Origin: Schizochytrium sp. CCTCC M209059
Taxonomy: Eukaryota; Sar; Bigyra; Thraustochytrida; Thraustochytriidae
Reading direction: 5' to 3'
Assembly: GCA_000818945.1 (NCBI GenBank)
Contig: KN805373.1
Location: forward strand, 688,132 to 714,756
DNA length: 26,625 bases
A program made the translations under genes and the position numbers. Positions 16,606-24,751 of the stretch are shown here, one piece after another. How positions within the stretch are numbered: position 1 is the stretch's first letter; the number at the start of each line of letters is the position of its first letter. The notes under the pieces were generated by a model. It was not told where the DNA came from. It saw only the letters and a program-made list of their open reading frames with translations, and made no database searches.

Positions 16606-17035
16606 ATCCTGTTTAATACGAACCTGCCATGCAAGCCGAGTCAGCGATCTGAGAAGAGTCGTCTTGTCCATATGAAGCAGGCTTACCCAGTTTGGCCCAT
16701 CCTCATGCCATAGCGCGCCACGCCGATCGTACATATATCCAACCTCCTGTCTATCACGACAATCCAACCCACCCTCCCAGTCAGCCAGCCAGCCAGCCAA
16801 CCGTGAACCTCTGCCAGTATTGCTAGCTAGCGGATAGCTAGCCGTGGCAGAGAGCGCAAGCGAGCAATCAAGATATACCCAACGCCCTCAATTTACCTTA
16901 CAAACAACCCCTTTCTGACCCGAAGGCGTCCCGAGCATCTTTTTTACTACACAAAGTTTCTCTGCCTGTTTTCTTTTTCTCTGATTTGTTTTGCTTAGAA
17001 TTCACGATTCTTGCGCTTTTACCCTGGTTCTAAAG
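16606..17035. other. convergent 3' intergenic region between HSF and myosin
   Basis: This 430-bp stretch must hold the 3' UTRs of both genes. It includes a CAGC run (about 16782-16799) and a strong two-part hairpin (16811-16850). I see no gene and no clear AATAAA. Confidence 0.5.
16811..16850. terminator. two-part inverted repeat (candidate 3'-end hairpin)
   Basis: The outer stem CTGCCA (16811-16816) pairs with TGGCAG (16845-16850). The inner stem GCTAGCTA (16822-16829) pairs with TAGCTAGC (16835-16842) around the loop GCGGA. Small asymmetric bulges separate the stems. The sequence reads almost the same on both strands and lies between the 3' ends of two convergent genes, so it could act in 3'-end formation or transcript stability of either. 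That role is inference. Confidence 0.4.
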
Positions 17036-20000
17036 CTAGATGGACTGCTCGCCGCGCGATCTGCGCTGCGCCGCTTCAAGTCTCGAACGCCAACGTTGCG
17101 CAGCCTTGACAGACGAGGCCTCAAGACAAAGTCCTTCCGGGGGAAGTGTGGGACTCTTGATCACGATCGAGCACTCGGTTTTGCCGCCGCAAATCTTGGT
17201 CGACTGCGAAATGAGCAAGGCGCCGTGAGGACTCGTCTGTCGCTGGGCCTTGTACCACAGCAGTTGTGCCTCGTCCCCGTCTTGCTGTAACACGAACCAT
17301 CGCGTACGCCAGTTTCGCTTCGAGCGAATGGCCTGCTTCTTGAGCTCTCCTTGCCACAAGATCGGCTCAGTAGATGCCAGTCGTGTCGGGCGCCCTGACA
17401 CGCTCATGAGCTCCGAAACCGTCTGCGGTCTGGCCATGGCGCCCGCCCAAGGTGTCGAGGATCCCAAAATGTCCACAAACGACCATTCCGAAAGGCGACC
17501 GCCCGAGCGGTCCGGCGTCGACGGAGCAAGTGAGCTTGACGATGACAATGGTGACAAGGACAACGACGATGAGGAGGAGCCAGACGACGAGGAGAGCATG
17601 CGGACGAGCGTCGGGCGTTTGTTCTCGAGAACGTGCTCATTGGCTTCGCTAAAGGAAATGTCAAAGGCCTTGTTGTCACGGAGATGCACCCAAGTTGAAC
17701 GCGGGTCCAATCTCACCTCCTTGACCACGCGGAGCTTCTCCTTGGTTGGATCCACGAGCAGAATTCGTGCGTTCGGACCTGTGGTCACGATCAGACCGCG
17801 ACGTTTCTTGGAACGCATCAAACGCTGAAAGGTGGCAAACTTCGACAGTCCCATCTTGCGCACAATGTCGCGCTCCGAGCTGTGGACCACAAAGGAGCTC
17901 AATAAGGCCGCTTCGTTGGGTAGGAGAACGTCTTGCCATGGGCCTCTCGCCTGCAAGATTTTGTGCAGCTGACGCATGTGACACACCATGCGCCACCATG
18001 CCTGAAGCTTTTTCGCGGCATTCGTTTGCTTTGCAGCCATCTCCGCAGCTTCACGTTCACGAAGGAGTGCAAGCCTTTGAGCTTCCTGCTCTTCCTGTTC
18101 CTTTTGATGCTGGGCCGCTGCCTCACGTTGAGCCTCCGCGGCTCTTGCCTCCTCCTCTTCAGCACGAGCTTTTGTTCTTGCTTCCTCCTCGACGCGGGCT
18201 TTGGCTTTGGCTTTGGCTTCCTCCTCGGCGCGGGCTTTGGCCTTAGCTTCCTCCTCGGCGCGGGCTTTTGCGAGCTCTTTCTGGTGACGCCGCGCCGCTT
18301 CTTCAGCTTCCAAACGTGCTGCTTCACGTTTAAGCGCTTCCTGACGACGCAGTTCCTCATGCTGCGAACGTTGAAGAATGGTGAGACTTGCCTTGGTCAT
18401 AAAGACCAGACCGCTTGCCCCCATTTGCCACGCGCGACCCTGCGATGACGCGCCGAGGGTTTGCATCAGGACGATTCGGGCAGTTTCTTCGGGCGTGACC
18501 TCTGAAATGTCGCTCACAAGAATCCCAAAGCGCGCCGCAATCTCTTGTGGCTGAAGAGTAACGGGGTAGCCCTCCTGCCGGATGCGCACAGCCTCCATGA
18601 CGCCGAGATGCCGAAGCTGATTCAGAACAAGTGCAGTATCCCAACGTCCCGCAGTCTTGTCCTCGTTTGCCTTGACGCACCTCACAAAGTGCAAGGCCGT
18701 TTGCTGCAGCTCATCCACCAGCTGAGCCATTTGACCGCGGAACCGCTTCGAGACGCTGTTGGTGGAAGCCATCTTTCGTGCCTGACGCCGCTGCGCGCCT
18801 CCGCCTTCAAGTGCCTTGGCGCGCTCGGCCTCAATATCCGGGGGAGGGAAGAGCTGGCGGGCCAAGAAACTTTGCGCGCCGGCTTTGGCCACCAAAAAGT
18901 CGCAAAGGTCGGCCTGCAAGGCATCGTTGTTCTTGGCCAGAAATCCCGTGATCTCGTACGAGACAGCACTTGCAAAGTGATGCACCACGAAATGCGACGT
19001 CGCGGCGCGTTTCTCCTTGTGGACGAGTCCCTCACTCGCGAATTGCGCAATGAGGTTCTCGTCTGAAGCGCGCGCACCAAAATGACCCTGCTCTTCCAAA
19101 AGTGAAAAGGTACCGCGGAGCGCATCGAGCAAGTCAATATTGTCGCAGCAGGCCTTGACATCCCACACGATGCCTTCAGAAGCATACCGGGAGCGCTCGA
19201 GCTCAAAGACGTGCCAATTGAACAGTCGCTGCAGCTCTTCGTTGGCAAAATTGACGCACAGCTGTTCGAGCGAATTCTGGGCGAGAATTTCAAAGCCAAA
19301 GATATCCAGAATGCCAATCGAAGAGAACACTTGCTCGTCGACACCGTCTTTGCGGTGAGTCTGGTCGACAATCCAAGCAAAAGCACGCGAATAGATGGTC
19401 TTGATCATGCCATCACGCGAATTCGCCGCCTCCGCAGGTGACAGCGGAATCGTAACGAGCGAGTGCTTGCCTCCAATGTAGCGGCGAAGCAGGACGCGCG
19501 AAATCTCAGTTCCGTCGAGATCCAAAAGCTCGCAGGCTTTCGATAAATGCTGCTGCGACGAGGCATCAATTGCAGTCAAGTCTTCGTCTGGTTGCCGGTT
19601 CGCGCGAGGCACAAAGACGACGTTGCCCAAGTGCAAAAGTCCTGCAAGCGTCTGCCAAATGGCAGAAATGTCATCTGGACTAATTCCAATGGCCAAGAGC
19701 GAATCATGCGTCGCCCGGAAACCAGCGAGGTCCCTTGCGAGATCGACTAACTGTGAGGTGCTGTCAGAAGCGCTATCGCTGGCTCGGAGCAGCCGGAAGG
19801 CACCAGCGCTAGAAAGCAGACCCAAATCCAGATCGTCCAGTTGCGGCTCAAACTGCTGCTTTGCAGCAACAAGCTGGTAAAAGACGTGATAGTTGCGCTC
19901 GCCCGCACCGTGCGAGATGACTCTGCTGTTTTCAAGCAGAAATTGGTGCGTGGACAGACCGCGCAGCAAGCGTTCCTTGTCAAACCAGATTTTGATGTAC

Positions 20001-20731
20001 TTGCCGAAGCGTGACGAATTGTCGTTTCGAATCGTGACGGCATTTCCAAAGGCTTCGAGTGCGGGATTGCTGCTTGTCATGACGCTTGCCGGACTTACCG
20101 AATCGTTCTCGTCGCGATGGGTGGAATTCATCGCTAGGTAGCGCAAAAGCTTCTTTGCAGCTTCTGTCTTTCCGGCCCCGCTCTCGCCGTTGACAAGAAT
20201 CGCTTGGTTCTCGCCGTGACCGAGTCCGTCAAGAGCGTGCTGTGCCACTCCGTAAACATGTGGTATCTTGCGCACGGCTTCCTTTCTAATATCGTAGAGA
20301 CCAGCAATGTCCTTATGCGGGTTGACAGAGATGAGAACATCCCCAGAATAGGTGTAGATCTTGTCTTTGGTGAATCTGCGTTCCAACAAACCGACAAGCG
20401 CTGGTTCATGCAAGTCATTCATGTCCGCTGCATCGTTGCAGTCAAGGAGATGGCTGGAGTTAAAGGGGAAAACCTCGGTGGCGTCCATGATGCATTCTTC
20501 GCCGTCCTCCGTTTCTACAGTCACCGAATCATCGGTGCGACCAACAAGGGGTATGAGTTCGACGCCGGCGTGCGCAGGCTTCCATACCCAAACCTGATGG
20601 TCATCTTGGTTACGTTCCTTGCCTGAGTCTTCCTCTTTAGATTCCACGACACCGGTACTGAGGCTTGCAATCTCCTTCTTGCTGCTAGTTTGCGTCTCAC
20701 CTTCTCGCGCGACCGCTGCGAGCGTCGGCAT
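17036..20731 (-). CDS. unconventional myosin with charged-helix neck, IQ motif and two PH domains
   Basis: The product is 1231 aa from an ATG with A at -3. An ATG at 20884 would add 51 Arg-rich residues but has T at -3 and a TAG directly before it. Residues about 47-92 are an SH3-like subdomain and about 103-760 the motor. The P-loop GESGAGKT is at 182-189, switch I NDNSSRFGKY at 236-245, switch II DIFGFE at 476-481, and the relay helix SLEQLCVNFANEELQ follows. HFVRCVKAN (681-689) has Ala for the usual Pro of KPN. After the converter comes about 110 residues of Glu/Lys/Arg/Ala helix (794-902) with AKARAEEEA repeats, then one IQ motif (LQAWWRMVCHMR, about 909-920). A PDK1-like PH domain follows (about 930-1040, KKRRGLIVTTGPNARILLVDP), then a Ser-rich linker and a second PH domain (about 1124-1220, WRTRWFVLQ, conserved Trp in the last helix). 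It should be an actin-based ATPase that binds phosphoinositide membranes. I cannot assign a class. Confidence 0.93.
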   Translation of the reverse strand: MPTLAAVAREGETQTSSKKEIASLSTGVVESKEEDSGKERNQDDHQVWVWKPAHAGVELIPLVGRTDDSVTVETEDGEECIMDATEVFPFNSSHLLDCNDAADMNDLHEPALVGLLERRFTKDKIYTYSGDVLISVNPHKDIAGLYDIRKEAVRKIPHVYGVAQHALDGLGHGENQAILVNGESGAGKTEAAKKLLRYLAMNSTHRDENDSVSPASVMTSSNPALEAFGNAVTIRNDNSSRFGKYIKIWFDKERLLRGLSTHQFLLENSRVISHGAGERNYHVFYQLVAAKQQFEPQLDDLDLGLLSSAGAFRLLRASDSASDSTSQLVDLARDLAGFRATHDSLLAIGISPDDISAIWQTLAGLLHLGNVVFVPRANRQPDEDLTAIDASSQQHLSKACELLDLDGTEISRVLLRRYIGGKHSLVTIPLSPAEAANSRDGMIKTIYSRAFAWIVDQTHRKDGVDEQVFSSIGILDIFGFEILAQNSLEQLCVNFANEELQRLFNWHVFELERSRYASEGIVWDVKACCDNIDLLDALRGTFSLLEEQGHFGARASDENLIAQFASEGLVHKEKRAATSHFVVHHFASAVSYEITGFLAKNNDALQADLCDFLVAKAGAQSFLARQLFPPPDIEAERAKALEGGGAQRRQARKMASTNSVSKRFRGQMAQLVDELQQTALHFVRCVKANEDKTAGRWDTALVLNQLRHLGVMEAVRIRQEGYPVTLQPQEIAARFGILVSDISEVTPEETARIVLMQTLGASSQGRAWQMGASGLVFMTKASLTILQRSQHEELRRQEALKREAARLEAEEAARRHQKELAKARAEEEAKAKARAEEEAKAKAKARVEEEARTKARAEEEEARAAEAQREAAAQHQKEQEEQEAQRLALLREREAAEMAAKQTNAAKKLQAWWRMVCHMRQLHKILQARGPWQDVLLPNEAALLSSFVVHSSERDIVRKMGLSKFATFQRLMRSKKRRGLIVTTGPNARILLVDPTKEKLRVVKEVRLDPRSTWVHLRDNKAFDISFSEANEHVLENKRPTLVRMLSSSSGSSSSSLSLSPLSSSSSLAPSTPDRSGGRLSEWSFVDILGSSTPWAGAMARPQTVSELMSVSGRPTRLASTEPILWQGELKKQAIRSKRNWRTRWFVLQQDGDEAQLLWYKAQRQTSPHGALLISQSTKICGGKTECSIVIKSPTLPPEGLCLEASSVKAAQRWRSRLEAAQRRSRGEQSI
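18106..18350 (-). repeat. coding repeat of the myosin charged helix
   Basis: The - strand encodes repeated AKARAEEEA-like units as near-perfect 24-36-bp repeats (for example the CTTCCTCCTCGGCGCGGGC block on the + strand occurs twice, around 18210-18265). Alternating Glu/Lys/Arg at i,i+4 spacing is typical of a stable single alpha-helix. Confidence 0.7.
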
Positions 20732-21009
20732 CTTGCTTTGCCCTCGTCGCTTCGCGTCACCACTCCTCTCAACGATGGTTCGGTCGCTCGGTCGTTCGAC
20801 CAGGCAGTTAAGAGGTCGGGCTGCGCAATCGTCGCGCGCGCGCGCGCAGAGACCGGGTCTTGGTTGCAGATTTGCCTTTTCCATCTACAAACTACGCGGC
20901 GCTCTTCGCCGCGCACGGGCAGTCCAGTTCAAGAATCATTTCTGACCAGACGCTTGGACTTTCTGATTGATCAATTCTTGGACTCATTGATTCATGTATT
21001 GACTGATTC

Positions 21010-21082
21010 TTTGCTTGCTTGCTTGTTTGCTTGTTTGCTTGCTTGATTGCTTGCTTGTTTGCTTGCTTGGTTGCTTGCTTGG

Positions 21083-21117
<35 letters not shown>

Positions 21118-21138
21118 GTTGCTTGCTTGGTTGCTTGA
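21010..21138. repeat. (TTGC)n array with GGTT/GTTT variants, flanked by 12-bp direct repeats
   Basis: About 32 tetranucleotide units, mostly TTGC with TTGG, TTTGC and ATTGC variants. ATTGACTGATTC occurs just outside on both sides (20998-21009 and 21150-21161). The array lies in the divergent promoter of myosin and the 192-aa gene. Confidence 0.9.
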
Positions 21139-21195
21139 TCGATGGATAGATTGACTGATTCATGGATTTGATCAACGGGTTGGATCCAGCTCTGC

Positions 21196-21229
21196 AGAGA
21201 AAATGGACCCAGCGCAACGCATTTTCTCT
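21196..21229 (+). other. stem-loop in the leader region of the 192-aa gene
   Basis: AGAGAAAATG (21196-21205) and CATTTTCTCT (21220-21229) are perfect inverted repeats around a 14-base loop, about 155 bp upstream of the ATG at 21385. If transcribed, it would fold in the 5' leader. No function is known. Confidence 0.45.
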
Positions 21230-21384
21230 ACAACGGTGTGTACCGCACGGTTTCATGCGACGAATTCTCCTTTGTGTAAAGAAACGAAAAGAAAGCCGCC
21301 ATTACGCTCACGCTTGCCCGCGAGCAGTCGGCGGAAGAGACACGCGAGAGATTCGAGGAGAGGAGGAGACATACCTCGCGCACG

Positions 21385-21963
21385 ATGGAGATCACGGGCC
21401 TGACTCTGCGCGGGAGTAACAGCGGGTTTCATGCTGTTCCGCGAAGTCTTGGCGGCGGTGGCGGCGGCGGCGGCGGCGGTTGCGGCAAGGCAAATGTGCG
21501 CAGTAGCAAGAATTCAATCACCGTTGGTTCATCGAGCTCGACAAAGACAGCTCGCAAGACACATCGGTCAAGTCATGAGTCCAAATCGGACTATGCTACG
21601 AGAACGCGCGATGCGCGGCGATGCGACGGCGAAGAGGTACGCTGCCGAGCTGAAGAAAAATATCAGAAACCTCGACGCCAGGAAGCAAAAACAGCATCAG
21701 AAGCATCTGTATCAACAGCAAAGCCAGTGCGTATGTCGCGCGCGCAAGAGTGGTCCATGCTCGTAGAGGATAATCATCGTTTTCAGTGTGGCGGGTGGCG
21801 TGACGAGCGCGAGTACGCCGCAGAGCACGGGGCGCCCGAGCGATGGGACAATGGCTTTATCAAGTGTGTTCGTGTTAAAAAGAACGGATACTTTACGTAT
21901 TGGCGCAATTATCGTGAATGCGAAAAAAAACTTATACATATGGTCAAGTTGTACGAGTATTAG
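21385..21963 (+). CDS. 192-aa protein with unrecognised aromatic C-terminal domain
   Basis: The start ATG has A at -3 and G at +4. Residues 1-115 are low complexity: a run of ten Gly (23-32), then Ser/Thr/Lys/Arg-rich sequence with KTARKTHRSSHESK, presumably disordered and possibly nuclear. Residues about 119-192 look folded and conserved, with many aromatic residues and spaced charges: GGWRDEREYAAEHGAPERWD (136-155), NGYFTYWRNYRECEKK (167-182) and a C-terminal KLYEY. Cys at 135, 161 and 179 are not in a zinc-finger spacing I recognise. The protein ends right at this domain. The gene is convergent with the small secreted-protein gene only 92 bp away. I do not recognise the family. I am fairly confident that it is a gene because the composition of the C-terminal third differs from all shadow frames. 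Confidence 0.72.
   Translation: MEITGLTLRGSNSGFHAVPRSLGGGGGGGGGGCGKANVRSSKNSITVGSSSSTKTARKTHRSSHESKSDYATRTRDARRCDGEEVRCRAEEKYQKPRRQEAKTASEASVSTAKPVRMSRAQEWSMLVEDNHRFQCGGWRDEREYAAEHGAPERWDNGFIKCVRVKKNGYFTYWRNYRECEKKLIHMVKLYEY
21453..21481 (+). repeat. (GGC)n run encoding polyglycine
   Basis: About ten GGC/GGT codons encode the Gly run at residues 23-32 of the 192-aa protein. Length variation is likely. Confidence 0.85.
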
Positions 21964-22055
21964 ATCCCGTACGAGCATTGAAAGTGCGTGTGTTTGCTTC
22001 AGAGGCCCGTTGTGGTCGGGCAAGTTTAAAGAAGAATAGAGATAAGAAGCAGGTT

Positions 22056-22271
22056 TCATGGTTTTGCGTTTGCGTTTGGCTTATCGTCTCGCTTGATTTT
22101 GTCCAACATGTTTTCTTTGAACTCCTCAAAGCTCACGAAGCCGGCCGCATTTTGTTTGGTGGCGTCCAGCACGACCTCCACGGACGTCGCGGATGGGTTT
22201 GTACCCTCGGCGTTTCCACTGTACACAAAGAAGTGGCTCGCGAGCAAGAGCACGACAGCGAGCATTCGCAT
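22056..22271 (-). CDS. small secreted protein with degenerate EF-hand
   Basis: The 71-aa product begins with a classic signal peptide (RMLAVVLLLASHFFVYSGNA, cleavage near residue 21-23), which favours this start (G at -3). An upstream in-frame ATG at 22316 would give 86 aa but bury the signal peptide 15 residues in. The mature part is about 50 residues. Its helix-loop-helix AAGFVSFEEFKENM resembles the second half of an EF-hand: Gly at loop position 6, a hydrophobic residue at 8 and Glu at 12 are kept. Loop positions 1 and 5 are Lys and Ala rather than Asp/Asn, so calcium binding is doubtful. The charged tail DKIKRDDKPNANAKP has no ER-retention motif. It could instead be a fragment of a larger spliced gene. 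The stop lies 92 bp from the end of the convergent 192-aa gene. Confidence 0.62.
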   Translation of the reverse strand: MRMLAVVLLLASHFFVYSGNAEGTNPSATSVEVVLDATKQNAAGFVSFEEFKENMLDKIKRDDKPNANAKP

Positions 22272-22499
22272 GCCGCGCAGTCTGGGCGAGCCTGTCCTCG
22301 GAGTCTGCGCCGCCATGTGTCGCGCGAGCGGTCTTCTTATACCCTTATTTTGCGAACCAACCTTCTCCCCAGTGTCACCGGATCGGGCAGAAATACCTCG
22401 TCTCCCTCTGCCTGCAAAGGTGCCGCTAAGAGACAGAACCCCCGCCGCAAGGTAAGGCCTCGCGCCGCGAGTCCGAGCGCGAGCTCGGCGCCGTCGGCA

Positions 22500-22531
<32 letters not shown>
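22500..22531. repeat. (GCC)n trinucleotide run
   Basis: Ten to eleven GCC units. On the - strand they read polyglycine in the frame upstream of the small secreted protein, but this is probably untranslated or intronic. Confidence 0.9.
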
Positions 22532-22537
<6 letters not shown>

Positions 22538-22769
22538 TTGCGGGTTTGGCGGCCCTGCCGCCGGTCAGAAATGCCGCGCTGGGCCAGCAACAGCACACAC
22601 ACTCACCTGTACATTCATTCATACTTGAATACGTACGTACATCCTGCACTCACTCACGCGATTGAGCCCTCGCTGGGAGGGGACTTGCGCGGACTTGGGG
22701 TACATCCCGTGTGCGCCGATCTCGCGGGCCAGCCTGGTTCATCGGCCGGCTGCTCGATCGATGTCCCCG

Positions 22770-22798
22770 CCAGCCAGCCAGCCAGCCAGCCAGCCAGG
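22770..22798. repeat. (CAGC)n tetranucleotide run
   Basis: Seven CAGC units. Related shorter runs occur at about 6759-6776 and 16782-16799. Confidence 0.88.
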
Positions 22799-23977
22799 CG
22801 TGCTCGAGGTGAGCCCGGCGTCGATACATTGCACATGCTCGACGGAGAGAACCCGTGGCCAAGATCGACGAAGCAAAGAAAGTCGAATAAAGTCGCAGTC
22901 GCGGCCGGACGAGCCCCCTTTCCCCGACCGCTCTATTCTTGCTGGAAGTGGCTGGGTGATCTTCTTGCTTTGTTTTGTGTGTTGTTATATTGTCTGCAGC
23001 TCATTGATTGACGATGAGGACGACAATGTCGTTGGTGTTGTTGTTGTTGCTGCTGTGATTGCTGGCAGTGGTGGCAAACAAGCTCGCAAAGCTTGCAGAA
23101 TTTCTTTCCCGGTAGAGCAAAGCGAGGATACGGGCAAAACCAACGCCATCTCTGGTCCCAGCCGCCAGCTACACCGTCACCAGCCAGCAGCAGCCAGCTT
23201 GACCAACCCAGCCTTACTTTACTAACTGTTAGCATTTCATCTTCTCTTCGAGGAGTCTAGTTTCTCCTGAACCCGCTGCGGAGCGGCCTCAGCCGCTTCG
23301 CAAACCGTCCTCGTTCTCTCGCGCGCACGCAAGGCTGTTGTATCCCGACTCCACGCCGCCTCGGCCGTCCATCGTCGTCCATCGTCCCTCGCGGCTCCTT
23401 CAAGTTGGGACGATTTCGGGCCTGGGCTTCTTTCTCCTCTCTCCGGGTCCCTTTGCACGATGGTCCCCCCAGCAGTGCAAAAGCTGAGCAGAAAGAAGCC
23501 CAGTTGCCGCGTCCCGAGACGACCCATTCGCTCGCTCTCTCTCTCTCCGCCGCCGTTGCAGCCGCGGCCGCCGCGCGATGCAACGCAGCTGGCTGGCCCC
23601 GCGTCTCCCTCGCGCCCGGGGCTCGGCGCGTCTGGGCTGGACTCGCTTCGCTCCCTCCGCACGTGGCCAACCGCTGGCTGCTGTCTCTCTGCGACAATGT
23701 CCCATCGCCAGGACTTTGTCGCTGCAGGAGCCACCTTTGTCTGCGCCCAGCAGCGGCCGAGGGAGAGGAGGAATCCGCTTCAGCTTGCGCGCAGATCACG
23801 GCTGCGGCGAGGCGCAGACCTGCCCGACCGACGGCAGCGAGGCCGCCTCGCGGCGCGCCTGGGCGAGCGGAGGGGCGGGCCCGCGGCGCGGAGGACTCTG
23901 CGGCAGCGCGTCGCAGCGGGCCGGCCCGCACGGGCCCCGGGGCGCGGCGGAGAGGGAGGCGAGAGGGAGGGGCAAAG

Positions 23978-24751
23978 ATGGCGTGGCTCTCGAGCGCCTT
24001 TCGCGAACAGGTCGTGGACGACGTCTCGCTCTGTCTGTTCAGGTTTCTGAACGTGCTGCTGTTCCTTGGGAGCGTCGCGCTGCTGTCGCTTGCCATCTTC
24101 TTTGGATTCGAGGAGCATGGACTCACGATTCTTGAGGTGCTGCCGCTGGTGACCGGTTTCGCGATCCTGCTTCTAACGTGCGCCTCCATCCTGGTTCACG
24201 GCGACAGCGGCAGGGTGCTGCTTGTGGTCTATCTCTTTGTGTTGCGCGCCATGATGGCGCTCTCCGTGCTGACGAGCATCTTCTTCTTCATTTTGAAGCG
24301 GCAAATTGCCTCGTCATCGGACGCACCGCCGCAAGATCTCCCACGAGTCGTTGCGCAAGTTCGCGGTGTCGCGCTCTTCTTTCTTGCACTTAGCGTGGTC
24401 CTCGGGTTGGATCTTGCAGTCACGAAGCGCGTCTATGGTACCAAGCTACGCACGAAAGGCGAGTATGCGCCGGCCAAACCGCTCACCTCGGGAAAACGAC
24501 GACCAGATTTGGAGTATGGCTCGCTCGAGGATGTCTATGGCAATGGCAGCACAGCCCGAAGCGCTGCGCGAAATGGAAGGGACTGCGACCGGGAACAGCA
24601 TAGCGCCTTGCTCGATAACTCACTCAACTCGGGTGCGGGGCATCGTGCTGAAAATGGAATGTACGGGCCCTTCAGTGACGAGGAAGACGAGGAGGACGAG
24701 CACGCCATCCGGAACAAGTATGCCGCACTATACGAAAAGTACAAGCTGTGA
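23978..24751 (+). CDS. four-helix (tetraspan) membrane protein
   Basis: The 257-aa product starts at the first ATG of a longer open frame, with A at -3 and G at +4. Four hydrophobic segments are visible: about 24-43 (LNVLLFLGSVALLSLAIFF), 51-73 (ILEVLPLVTGFAILLLTCAS), 80-106 (VLLVVYLFVLRAMMALSVLT and onward) and 127-148 (AQVRGVALFFLALSVVLGLD). Loops are short: about 7, 6 and 20 residues. The C-terminal tail of about 110 residues is hydrophilic, probably cytosolic, with an acidic cluster SDEEDEEDEH (233-242) and a terminal YAALYEKYKL. There is no Cys-Cys-Gly motif or large second loop, so it is not a canonical tetraspanin. Tyr-based sequences YGSL and YEKYKL could be sorting signals (inference). 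It is convergent with the coiled-coil gene across 600 bp. The family is not recognised. Confidence 0.82.
   Translation: MAWLSSAFREQVVDDVSLCLFRFLNVLLFLGSVALLSLAIFFGFEEHGLTILEVLPLVTGFAILLLTCASILVHGDSGRVLLVVYLFVLRAMMALSVLTSIFFFILKRQIASSSDAPPQDLPRVVAQVRGVALFFLALSVVLGLDLAVTKRVYGTKLRTKGEYAPAKPLTSGKRRPDLEYGSLEDVYGNGSTARSAARNGRDCDREQHSALLDNSLNSGAGHRAENGMYGPFSDEEDEEDEHAIRNKYAALYEKYKL

Larger units (their letters stand above)
20732..21384. promoter_or_regulatory. divergent upstream region between myosin and the 192-aa gene
   Basis: About 650 bp separate the two preferred starts. The region contains a (CG)n run (about 20831-20847), the (TTGC)n array (21010-21138) and a 10-bp-stem hairpin (21196-21229). 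No further gene is seen. If myosin starts at 20884, the region shrinks to about 500 bp. Confidence 0.5.
22272..23977. promoter_or_regulatory. 1.7-kb divergent upstream region between the secreted-protein and tetraspan genes
   Basis: No credible gene is seen. The region contains (GCC)n at about 22500-22531, a CAGC array at 22770-22798, and on the - strand a CAG|GTGAGT donor-like site (22601-22609) with a possible acceptor CTTTGCAG ending at 22412. The last 550 bp before 23978 form an Arg/Ala-rich open frame with no ATG in phase, so it is probably the GC-rich leader of the tetraspan gene. Confidence 0.45.

Noticed and set aside
20732..20884. 51-residue N-terminal extension of the myosin
   Set aside because: The ATG at 20884 has T at -3 and the segment is Arg-rich, from a CG-repeat leader. 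The start at 20731 has A at -3. It remains possible.
23405..23977. 191-codon extension of the tetraspan protein
   Set aside because: It starts at TTG, has no ATG, and is Ala/Arg/Pro-rich GC shadow sequence; 23978 is the first ATG with strong context.
23978..24751. Canonical tetraspanin
   Set aside because: The large extracellular loop and CCG motif are missing; only four-helix topology is supported.
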